A stretch of 5,757 bases of DNA from Candidatus Bipolaricaulota bacterium (GTDB lineage Bacteria > Bipolaricaulota > Bipolaricaulia > Bipolaricaulales > Bipolaricaulaceae): the NCBI GenBank assembly GCA_022838705.1, contig JALHJZ010000007.1, positions 1 to 5,757 of the forward strand, given 5' to 3'. A model generated the notes under the pieces. That model was not told where the DNA came from and ran no database searches. It saw only the letters and a program-made list of their open reading frames with translations. The stretch's first letter is position 1, and every line of letters begins with the position of its first letter. A program made the translations under genes and the position numbers. Shown here one piece after another: positions 1-5,757 of this stretch.

Positions 1-1
1 C
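1..1. other. Single base left of the first repeat; leader not in window
   Basis: One C precedes the first repeat. It may be the last base of another spacer or of the leader. With the inferred + orientation, the AT-rich leader with its promoter and integration signals should lie to the left, either at once or after more repeat-spacer units. The first repeat is identical to all the others, which is compatible with either case. Confidence 0.5.
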
Positions 2-31
2 GCTAAAATCAGACTAAATTAGGATTGAAAT
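2..31 (+). repeat. CRISPR repeat unit (first of 87 copies)
   Basis: The unit has 30 bp: the first half is GCTAAAATCAGACTA and the second half is AATTAGGATTGAAAT. The boundaries are firm, because the base before the G and the base after the final T vary among copies while all 30 bases are constant. G/C content is 8 of 30. Both strands carry stop codons in all three frames: TAA at repeat bases 3-5 and 14-16 and TAG at 19-21 on the + strand, and TAG, TAA and TGA in the three frames of the reverse complement. No open frame can therefore cross a repeat. The 3' end ATTGAAAT is the hallmark of Cas6-processed type I-B and type III repeats. Confidence 0.97.
7..26 (+). other. Predicted crRNA hairpin and Cas6 cut site in the repeat (shown for repeat 1)
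   Basis: In the repeat transcript, bases 6-9 (AAUC) can pair with 22-25 (GAUU), and bases 13-15 (CUA) with 19-21 (UAG), leaving an AGA bulge at 10-12 and an AAU loop at 16-18. The inner stem ends at base 21, next to the expected Cas6 cut between bases 22 and 23, which would leave AUUGAAAU as the 5' handle of each crRNA. The outer stem would be broken by that cut. The pairing is read directly from the sequence; the cut position follows from the known 8-nt handle of these families and is not proven here. The stem is short and AU-rich, so it may need Cas6 binding to form. Confidence 0.6.
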
Positions 32-752
32 TTTCAAGCACTTCTGTAAACGGATTGTACTGCACTGCTAAAATCAGACTAAATTAGGATTGAAATGTTT
101 CAGGTAAGCCCTGAGATTTGAGGCATCGTGAGGGCTAAAATCAGACTAAATTAGGATTGAAATGAAAGTCTTATCAGTGCGCTTAGTGGTTACGAAGGAG
201 CTAAAATCAGACTAAATTAGGATTGAAATCAGCAAGAATGACAGGTGGGAACTGGAGTTTTAAAAGCTAAAATCAGACTAAATTAGGATTGAAATTTTAA
301 TCCGAATGGTGCATTATACAACGCTGCAGAGGCTAAAATCAGACTAAATTAGGATTGAAATAAATAAGCAATATAAACCAATGATAAAGCCAACACGCTA
401 AAATCAGACTAAATTAGGATTGAAATTGCATCACAATGTCACAATCTATTGTTTGAGTATCTGCTAAAATCAGACTAAATTAGGATTGAAATTGGCCAGT
501 TTGCAGGTGAAACAAAACAGAAAATACGCTAAAATCAGACTAAATTAGGATTGAAATGTGAAAAAAGAGTTACTAAGATTTGTGAATGCGTGGCGCTAAA
601 ATCAGACTAAATTAGGATTGAAATTGGCATTGAGATTCATCAGAGAAGATGAGCTTATGGGCTAAAATCAGACTAAATTAGGATTGAAATATTCGCGTAA
701 TAGGGCGTATTCGCTATTGCTAGGTAGAGGCTAAAATCAGACTAAATTAGGA

Positions 753-781
753 TTGAAATATTTTCGGTTACAGATTATACG
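753..781 (+). promoter_or_regulatory. Possible hybrid promoter across repeat 12 and spacer 12
   Basis: The 3' end of each repeat contains TTGAAA, one mismatch from a bacterial -35 box. In unit 12 (TTGAAA at 753-758) a 17-bp gap leads to TATACG at 776-781, which matches four of six -10 positions. The geometry is right and the -10 is weak. This is a low-confidence candidate for internal array transcription. Confidence 0.15.
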
Positions 782-833
782 TGAAGGTAGAATAAAGCTA
801 AAATCAGACTAAATTAGGATTGAAATATCTAAA

Positions 834-859
834 GGTGACATTTGTTTCTGTGCGTCACC
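834..859. repeat. Inverted repeat within spacer 13
   Basis: GGTGAC at 834-839 is matched by GTCACC at 854-859 with 14 bases between, so the crRNA spacer could fold on itself. Six-base inverted pairs are expected now and then among 86 spacers, and I assign no function. Confidence 0.5.
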
Positions 860-1026
860 AGTGCTAAAATCAGACTAAATTAGGATTGAAATATCCACAT
901 TTAGATAGATCATCCTCTGATGGTTCTTTGCTAAAATCAGACTAAATTAGGATTGAAATGAAACATCAGAAGAGCTAAGGGACTTGACCGGGGCGAGCTA
1001 AAATCAGACTAAATTAGGATTGAAAT

Positions 1027-2068
1027 GTTACTGTGATGTTCTGAGTGGTTACACCTGCGGTAATGCTAAAATCAGACTAAATTAGGATTGAAATGAAAGC
1101 ATGGCTTATGACTGTTATAAACGATGCAGAGGCTAAAATCAGACTAAATTAGGATTGAAATGTGCTTGTATTGGTGTCTTGAATATTTCCATGTACAGGC
1201 TAAAATCAGACTAAATTAGGATTGAAATAAGAAAAGACGTACCGATTACGTCCTGAGCGTGGAAGGCTAAAATCAGACTAAATTAGGATTGAAATCCACC
1301 TACAAAAACAGTAACACTCTCTTTATACGGTTCGCTAAAATCAGACTAAATTAGGATTGAAATAAGACTAATGTTCCTATCGCAAGGGCTGATGGTTGTA
1401 GCTAAAATCAGACTAAATTAGGATTGAAATAACCATTAAAGGAATTAGCACCGCCAAGCGTATCCGGGCTAAAATCAGACTAAATTAGGATTGAAATTGC
1501 TTCCGTTGACGTATTCGAGGAAGTGTGTATCATCGCTAAAATCAGACTAAATTAGGATTGAAATTGGATATACAGGGATGGAAATAGCCAATGTCCGGAA
1601 GCTAAAATCAGACTAAATTAGGATTGAAATTGCAGAACGGGGCCGCTGCTAATGAAGCGTACAAGAGCTAAAATCAGACTAAATTAGGATTGAAATGCAC
1701 CAGCAGATAACATAGAAATACCTGTAGGAACAAGCTAAAATCAGACTAAATTAGGATTGAAATTAACTAGTAAAAAACCATAACGCTGTAACAAACGCAG
1801 CTAAAATCAGACTAAATTAGGATTGAAATTGAGCTTGTTAAAGTTTTCATGGAAATGGTTGTTCAGGCTAAAATCAGACTAAATTAGGATTGAAATGATA
1901 ATTAGGAATAACAAATTTAAGCCATAATGGAATAGCTAAAATCAGACTAAATTAGGATTGAAATGCCCGATCAACAACAAGGATCACAGTGTCCTGAACC
2001 TGCTAAAATCAGACTAAATTAGGATTGAAATTTATAATATGTTTTTCCTTGCAATTGTTGAAGTTTTA
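1027..2068. other. Spacers 16-31
   Basis: Lengths are mostly 37-38 bp. Protein-like frames on the + strand: spacer 17 KAWLMTVINDAE, spacer 19 KKRRTDYVLSVE, spacer 21 KTNVPIARADGC, spacer 22 TIKGISTAKRIR, spacer 25 QNGAAANEAYK, spacer 26 APADNIEIPVGT, spacer 28 ELVKVFMEMVVQ. On the - strand: spacer 16 ITAGVTTQNITV, spacer 18 LYMEIFKTPIQA, spacer 20 EPYKESVTVFVG, spacer 23 DDTHFLEYVNGS, spacer 27 AFVTALWFFTS (hydrophobic), spacer 29 IPLWLKFVIPNY, spacer 30 VQDTVILVVDR. Spacer 31 reads + as YNMFFLAIVEVL, a hydrophobic segment. Frame choice is by eye and the source genes are unidentified. Confidence 0.5.
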
Positions 2069-2098
2069 GCTAAAATCAGACTAAATTAGGATTGAAAT

Positions 2099-3469
2099 TC
2101 AGTACGCTGATATTGAATATGAAACCGATGAGGATGTGCTAAAATCAGACTAAATTAGGATTGAAATTAAAACCTGCACTTCTCATATTCATCCTGTTCA
2201 AAACGCTAAAATCAGACTAAATTAGGATTGAAATGGTGTCATATATTGCTATGACATTGAAAAAGGGCTATGCTAAAATCAGACTAAATTAGGATTGAAA
2301 TATATTAATTCCGGTGCTGAAAACCTGAACGGTCCTAGCTAAAATCAGACTAAATTAGGATTGAAATCAAAATAAGATATGATAGTAAAAGAAAAGTTTA
2401 GGCTTGCTAAAATCAGACTAAATTAGGATTGAAATCTGTTTCCGTATTTGTTTGCGAAGATTTCATCAAAACGCTAAAATCAGACTAAATTAGGATTGAA
2501 ATTTAATAGCTGAATTATATGCTCAGGGGAAATTAACTGGCTAAAATCAGACTAAATTAGGATTGAAATCTTGAATCTTGGATAAAGACAACATCGTGAA
2601 AGATGCTAAAATCAGACTAAATTAGGATTGAAATGCTCAGGCGCCCATATTAGCGGCGCACCCTCGAATAAGCTAAAATCAGACTAAATTAGGATTGAAA
2701 TTCAAGGAAGGACAGGAAATAGAAGGACTGGTCCTTGGGCTAAAATCAGACTAAATTAGGATTGAAATTTGATATGGGTAATAAGAAATTTTATGACCGA
2801 TTCATGCTAAAATCAGACTAAATTAGGATTGAAATCAGCATCCCTGCACCTGCTAGGCCGGGGATTATGACGCTAAAATCAGACTAAATTAGGATTGAAA
2901 TGAACAAAGAAAGGATACATAATAGCACTACGCAGTTTGCTAAAATCAGACTAAATTAGGATTGAAATGGTACGGGGGTTCACAGGTAATAGGATCAATA
3001 TTAAGCTAAAATCAGACTAAATTAGGATTGAAATCTCTTTTTTTCACTGTTGAATTGAGTCAAAACTTTTAGCTAAAATCAGACTAAATTAGGATTGAAA
3101 TTGGTTTTTAGACTCGTTGTTTTTTTAGAATTAGGGAGCTAAAATCAGACTAAATTAGGATTGAAATTATCATAATCTCTGCTTCATTAAATATAAAAAT
3201 GGTGCTAAAATCAGACTAAATTAGGATTGAAATCATTCAACCATTTTATCGTTCCTCCGTTTCCCTTTGGCTAAAATCAGACTAAATTAGGATTGAAATA
3301 TTTGCCTCATTTATGTCATCAATTTCATCATATCCGCTAAAATCAGACTAAATTAGGATTGAAATTAAAACCCCCACCCAGCGTAAGGGCTGTGGCGTTC
3401 ATGCTAAAATCAGACTAAATTAGGATTGAAATACTTTCATAGCCGGATTGCTTTTTTGGCTGGCTTTGC
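2099..3469. other. Spacers 32-52
   Basis: Spacers 32-46 are mostly 37 bp; from spacer 47 on, 36 bp dominates. Protein-like frames on the + strand: spacer 32 QYADIEYETDED, spacer 34 GVIYCYDIEKGL, spacer 35 INSGAENLNGP, spacer 38 LIAELYAQGKLT, spacer 40 AQAPILAAHPRI, spacer 41 KEGQEIEGLVLG, spacer 44 NKERIHNSTTQF. On the - strand: spacer 33 FEQDEYEKCRF, spacer 37 FDEIFANKYGN, spacer 39 IFHDVVFIQDS, spacer 43 VIIPGLAGAGML, spacer 48 TIFIFNEAEIMI, spacer 50 GYDEIDDINEAN, spacer 51 MNATALTLGGGF. Spacers 36 and 42 contain ATG-led frames (MIVKEKFRL and MGNKKFYDRF) that could be gene starts. None is identified. Confidence 0.5.
3242..3258 (-). promoter_or_regulatory. Shine-Dalgarno plus ATG pattern in spacer 49 (captured invader gene start?)
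   Basis: On the - strand, spacer 49 has GGAGG (3254-3258), nine bases, then ATG (3242-3244) followed by GTTGAATG. This looks like a ribosome binding site and gene start from an invader. Another - frame is also open (KGNGGTIKWLN), so the reading is ambiguous. It has no role in the array itself. Confidence 0.3.
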
Positions 3470-3703
3470 GCTAAAATCAGACTAAATTAGGATTGAAATC
3501 GAACAGACAACCGTAATGTTTTTAATGAACGTAAAGCTAAAATCAGACTAAATTAGGATTGAAATCCCTCCTCGCCCTTGAGCGGACAGTGTTCAGGTGT
3601 TGCGGCTAAAATCAGACTAAATTAGGATTGAAATCGAATCAAAATCACTGAATCAAAGATAGTGAAAAGGGCTAAAATCAGACTAAATTAGGATTGAAAT
3701 ATG

Positions 3704-3734
3704 GCTATGAATGGTAGGAGTGGTGCTATGAATG
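3704..3734 (+). repeat. In-frame direct repeat within spacer 56
   Basis: GCTATGAATG occurs at 3704-3713 and again at 3725-3734, 21 bases apart (seven codons). The + frame reads MAMNGRSGAMNA. This suggests a source protein with a short internal repeat, but the source is unknown. Confidence 0.5.
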
Positions 3735-4502
3735 CCGCTAAAATCAGACTAAATTAGGATTGAAATCAATATAACGAAGTAGGGATAAGATCCAACCCCC
3801 GAGCTAAAATCAGACTAAATTAGGATTGAAATGTTCATAGCCGCTTCAGCGAAAGGTAAGAATTTTTCGCTAAAATCAGACTAAATTAGGATTGAAATTG
3901 TAGAAAAATGTAGGTTAATTGTAATATAATTATTGCTAAAATCAGACTAAATTAGGATTGAAATGCGGATTACATGGTAACAAGTGTACCGAATCATTAC
4001 GCTAAAATCAGACTAAATTAGGATTGAAATATTAACACAGAAAATAGAAATAAGCAGGGTTAAATGGCTAAAATCAGACTAAATTAGGATTGAAATCTAT
4101 TACAAAAAATTAAACAATCTTCTCTGGATTGTGCTAAAATCAGACTAAATTAGGATTGAAATAAAACACCATGCGAACCAAACACAATTTCCACTTTTGC
4201 TAAAATCAGACTAAATTAGGATTGAAATATCTTCTAACCGAGAATGCGGAAGGTGGATTGTTAGCTAAAATCAGACTAAATTAGGATTGAAATTTTATTT
4301 TTTTATAAATTTAGGTTTAGGATTCTTCTGCTAAAATCAGACTAAATTAGGATTGAAATGGGCTTCGTAACTATAGAACTCATTCTTTTTCTCGGTGCTA
4401 AAATCAGACTAAATTAGGATTGAAATGGCTTCTACTTTAACGAAAAAGGCGAACTTCAAATAGGCTAAAATCAGACTAAATTAGGATTGAAATTTTCTAT
4501 TT

Positions 4503-4518
4503 TGTGATTAATGTCACA
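4503..4518. promoter_or_regulatory. CRP/FNR-like palindrome inside spacer 68
   Basis: Spacer 68 contains TGTGA at 4503-4507, six bases, then TCACA at 4514-4518. This is the exact consensus half-site pair and spacing of the CRP family in well-studied bacteria. In the array it is most likely a captured piece of invader DNA and not a host control site. It could equally be a chance match inside coding sequence, as the spacer also has open frames. Confidence 0.3.
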
Positions 4519-4842
4519 TTTACCAGCTCGCTAAAATCAGACTAAATTAGGATTGAAATTTCCACCACCCCATCAGAAAACCCGGCAAAAAACCAGCTAA
4601 AATCAGACTAAATTAGGATTGAAATATTACTAGTATCAAACCAACTACCTTTACCAAAACCGCTAAAATCAGACTAAATTAGGATTGAAATCCTACTATT
4701 TGACAGACTAGTCGGAAATGGTGTAAGCTAAAATCAGACTAAATTAGGATTGAAATTTTCAATTTCGAGTAATCTATCCTTAAACATGTTTTGCTAAAAT
4801 CAGACTAAATTAGGATTGAAATACTACCCTTTGGTATGGTAA

Positions 4843-4859
4843 CATCATTTATCACCTCT
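4843..4859 (-). promoter_or_regulatory. Shine-Dalgarno plus ATG pattern in spacer 73 (captured invader gene start?)
   Basis: On the - strand, bases 4851-4859 read AGAGGTGAT, one mismatch from the strong site GGAGGTGAT, and are followed after two bases by ATGATG (4843-4848). The second ATG has suitable spacing. A competing - frame reads EVINDVTIPKGS and is also protein-like, so this may not be a true start site. Confidence 0.3.
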
Positions 4860-5042
4860 TGCTAAAATCAGACTAAATTAGGATTGAAATACGATGGTGG
4901 GCTAATTACCTCTACAAACTAGAAGGAGCTAAAATCAGACTAAATTAGGATTGAAATGAGCATGGTAAGGGAAGGTTGCCTGGGGAATATGGAGAGCTAA
5001 AATCAGACTAAATTAGGATTGAAATATTACCCGTGTTAGGGA

Positions 5043-5051
5043 TGTTATAAT
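5043..5051 (+). promoter_or_regulatory. Extended -10 promoter-like element in spacer 76
   Basis: Bases 5043-5051 read TGTTATAAT, a TG dinucleotide, one base, then a perfect TATAAT at 5046-5051. The upstream repeat supplies TTGAAA at 5019-5024, but the gap of 21 bp is longer than the usual 16-18 bp. Extended -10 promoters can work without a -35 box, so weak transcription of spacers 77 onward from inside the array is possible. The same bases also read as protein (ITRVRDVIITIK), so coincidence is quite likely. Confidence 0.25.
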
Positions 5052-5755
5052 CACTATAAAAGCTAAAATCAGACTAAATTAGGATTGAAATATTTCTTTT
5101 AGCGGATGATGCTTGGGCAGATATAGGGCTAAAATCAGACTAAATTAGGATTGAAATATAGAAAGGTATGGGATGGAAACGGCGGTTAAAAGCGCTAAAA
5201 TCAGACTAAATTAGGATTGAAATATCCGCTAACGTGGTGCTCACACCATTAACAATACTGCTAAAATCAGACTAAATTAGGATTGAAATGGACAAGGATA
5301 TATTACACCCGTGACAGTCAAGATACGCTAAAATCAGACTAAATTAGGATTGAAATGTGAAACTAGGAAAGCAATACAAACCGCAACCGTAAGCTAAAAT
5401 CAGACTAAATTAGGATTGAAATCACTGGATTTATGCATTAAAGGGATAGGGAAGGGTGAGCTAAAATCAGACTAAATTAGGATTGAAATGTGTCATCATC
5501 TGTAAACTCATTCTCTCGTATGTCTCGCTAAAATCAGACTAAATTAGGATTGAAATTATAAGGGTGCAAACCTTTAATTTATCAGATTCACTGCTAAAAT
5601 CAGACTAAATTAGGATTGAAATTGGATAGGGTCTGGCAGCTCCATCTTAAATTCTTCCAGCTAAAATCAGACTAAATTAGGATTGAAATGTAGTGAGCAG
5701 AATTGGGGTAAATTCACAGTAGCACGCTAAAATCAGACTAAATTAGGATTGAAAT

Positions 5756-5757
5756 GC
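5756..5757. other. Two bases right of the last repeat; array end not shown
   Basis: The final two bases, GC, follow an intact repeat. The distal terminal repeat of an array is often degenerate, and repeat 87 is perfect. This mildly suggests that the array continues beyond the window, but two bases cannot settle it. Confidence 0.4.

Larger units (their letters stand above)
32..996. other. Spacers 1-15, leader-proximal by inferred orientation
   Basis: These are the most recent memories if the leader is on the left. Lengths are mixed (35-39 bp). Many hold a natural-looking open frame. On the + strand: spacer 3 ESLISALSGYEG, spacer 4 SKNDRWELEF then a stop, spacer 5 FNPNGALYNAAE, spacer 9 VKKELLRFVNAW, spacer 12 IFGYRLYVKVE then a stop, spacer 15 ETSEELRDLTGA. 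On the - strand: spacer 1 VQYNPFTEVLE, spacer 2 PHDASNLRAYLK, spacer 7 DTQTIDCDIVM, spacer 11 LYLAIANTPYYAN, spacer 14 KEPSEDDLSKCG. Open 12-codon frames arise often by chance, so each reading is only a hint. I recognise no protein with confidence. Confidence 0.5.
3500..5725. other. Spacers 53-86, leader-distal by inferred orientation
   Basis: This is the older part of the array by inference. Spacers 55-63 are nine consecutive 36-mers. Protein-like frames on the + strand: spacer 53 RTDNRNVFNERK, spacer 55 RIKITESKIVKR, spacer 57 QYNEVGIRSNPR, spacer 60 ADYMVTSVPNHY, spacer 67 GFYFNEKGELQI, spacer 71 LLFDRLVGNGV, spacer 74 RWWANYLYKLEG, spacer 75 EHGKGRLPGEYG, spacer 76 ITRVRDVIITIK, spacer 77 FLLADDAWADI, spacer 80 GQGYITPVTVKI, spacer 86 SEQNWGKFTVA. 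On the - strand: spacer 54 ATPEHCPLKGEE, spacer 58 EKFLPFAEAAMN, spacer 65 KNPKPKFIKK then a stop, spacer 66 TEKKNEFYSYEA, spacer 70 GFGKGSWFDTSN, spacer 79 SIVNGVSTTLAD, spacer 83 ETYERMSLQMMT, spacer 85 EEFKMELPDPI. Sources are unidentified. Confidence 0.5.
2..5755 (+). CRISPR. CRISPR array, 87 identical 30-bp repeats and 86 unique spacers, probably type I-B
   Basis: The array stores invader-derived spacers and would be transcribed as one long precursor, then cut by Cas6 into crRNAs. Repeat start positions (each repeat is 30 bp): 2, 67, 134, 200, 266, 332, 397, 463, 528, 595, 661, 730, 797, 863, 930, 997, 1065, 1132, 1199, 1266, 1334, 1401, 1468, 1535, 1601, 1667, 1734, 1800, 1867, 1935, 2002, 2069, 2138, 2205, 2272, 2338, 2406, 2473, 2540, 2605, 2672, 2739, 2806, 2872, 2939, 3005, 3072, 3138, 3204, 3270, 3336, 3403, 3470, 3536, 3605, 3671, 3737, 3803, 3869, 3935, 4001, 4067, 4133, 4199, 4264, 4330, 4397, 4464, 4530, 4596, 4662, 4727, 4793, 4861, 4928, 4996, 5062, 5128, 5194, 5260, 5327, 5393, 5460, 5527, 5593, 5660, 5726. 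Spacer lengths: 35 (6 spacers), 36 (38), 37 (33), 38 (6), 39 (3); mean about 36.6. Strand comes from the ATTGAAAT repeat end. Type I-B is inferred from handle, repeat and spacer sizes; type III is the alternative. Confidence 0.99.

Noticed and set aside
427..462. Near-tandem 8-mers in spacer 7 (TCACAATG then TCACAATC).
   Set aside because: A short similarity within one spacer, with no array-level meaning.
296..1131. Spacers 5 and 17 share an almost identical 3' end (AACGCTGCAGAG versus AACGATGCAGAG) in the same reading frame.
   Set aside because: Eleven of 12 matching bases is near chance level among all spacer comparisons on both strands, and the rest of the two spacers does not align.
2836..2871. 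Possible tRNA-like fragment in spacer 43.
   Set aside because: No T-arm GTTCGA core or pairing arms could be drawn; the - strand reads better as VIIPGLAGAGML.
3433..3868. TTCATAGCCG is shared by spacers 52 and 58, and its 9-base core occurs in reverse in spacer 56.
   Set aside because: With 86 spacers several shared 9-10-mers are expected by chance; there is no similarity beyond the core.
2033..3930. TATAAT hexamers in spacer 31 (2033-2038) and spacer 59 (3925-3930).
   Set aside because: Neither has a usable -35 box at 16-18 bp or an extended TG; common in AT-rich DNA.
1897..4329. Repeat-like fragments in spacers 29 (AATTAGGA) and 65 (TTAGGATT).
   Set aside because: Eight-base matches to the repeat are expected about once in this much spacer sequence, and flanking bases do not continue the match.
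1..5757. Short open reading frames between repeats, and a possible hidden protein-coding gene.
   Set aside because: Every repeat has stops in all six frames, so any frame is limited to about one spacer plus repeat edges. Such frames are fragments of invader genes or chance.
1..5757. Alternative explanations for the periodic repeats: tandem satellite, protein repeat gene, retron or integron attC array.
   Set aside because: Units are exactly 30 bp with unrelated 35-39 bp inserts, which is the CRISPR pattern; a satellite or repeat gene would have related inserts, and integron cassettes are much longer.

Overview
The whole window is the inside of one very long CRISPR array. From position 2 to 5755 a 30-bp repeat occurs 87 times, separated by 86 different spacers of 35-39 bp. 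I checked each copy by eye and found no substitution or indel in any repeat, and no spacer present twice. No cas gene, leader, protein-coding gene, RNA gene or insertion sequence lies in the window. One base precedes the first repeat and two follow the last, so neither end of the array can be judged here.

The repeat ends in ATTGAAAT, which matches the 8-nt 5' handle left on crRNAs by Cas6 in type I-B and many type III systems. A short bulged stem sits just 5' of the expected cut. This places crRNA transcription on the + strand, with the leader expected to the left of position 1 and the oldest spacers to the right. Repeat length, spacer length and handle fit type I-B best; a type III or mixed I-B/III locus sharing the array is the main alternative. 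The subtype is an inference because no cas genes are visible.

The host cannot be named from this window. The repeat is AT-rich (8 of 30 bases are G/C), which suits a low-to-moderate GC bacterium or archaeon. Spacer composition ranges from about 17% to 64% GC, so the invaders sampled are diverse. Many spacers read as plausible protein fragments, on either strand and in about equal numbers, as expected for DNA-targeting memory of gene-dense phages or plasmids. A few spacers resemble regulatory DNA: a perfect TGTGA-N6-TCACA palindrome, an extended -10 element, and two Shine-Dalgarno-plus-ATG patterns. These would be captured fragments of invaders, not working elements of the host.

The most notable large-scale structure is a zoned spacer-length pattern: spacers 12-46 are mostly 37 bp or longer, while spacers 47-65 are almost all 36 bp. 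No new type of system is visible. What the window offers is a long, homogeneous infection record whose cas genes and leader lie outside it.
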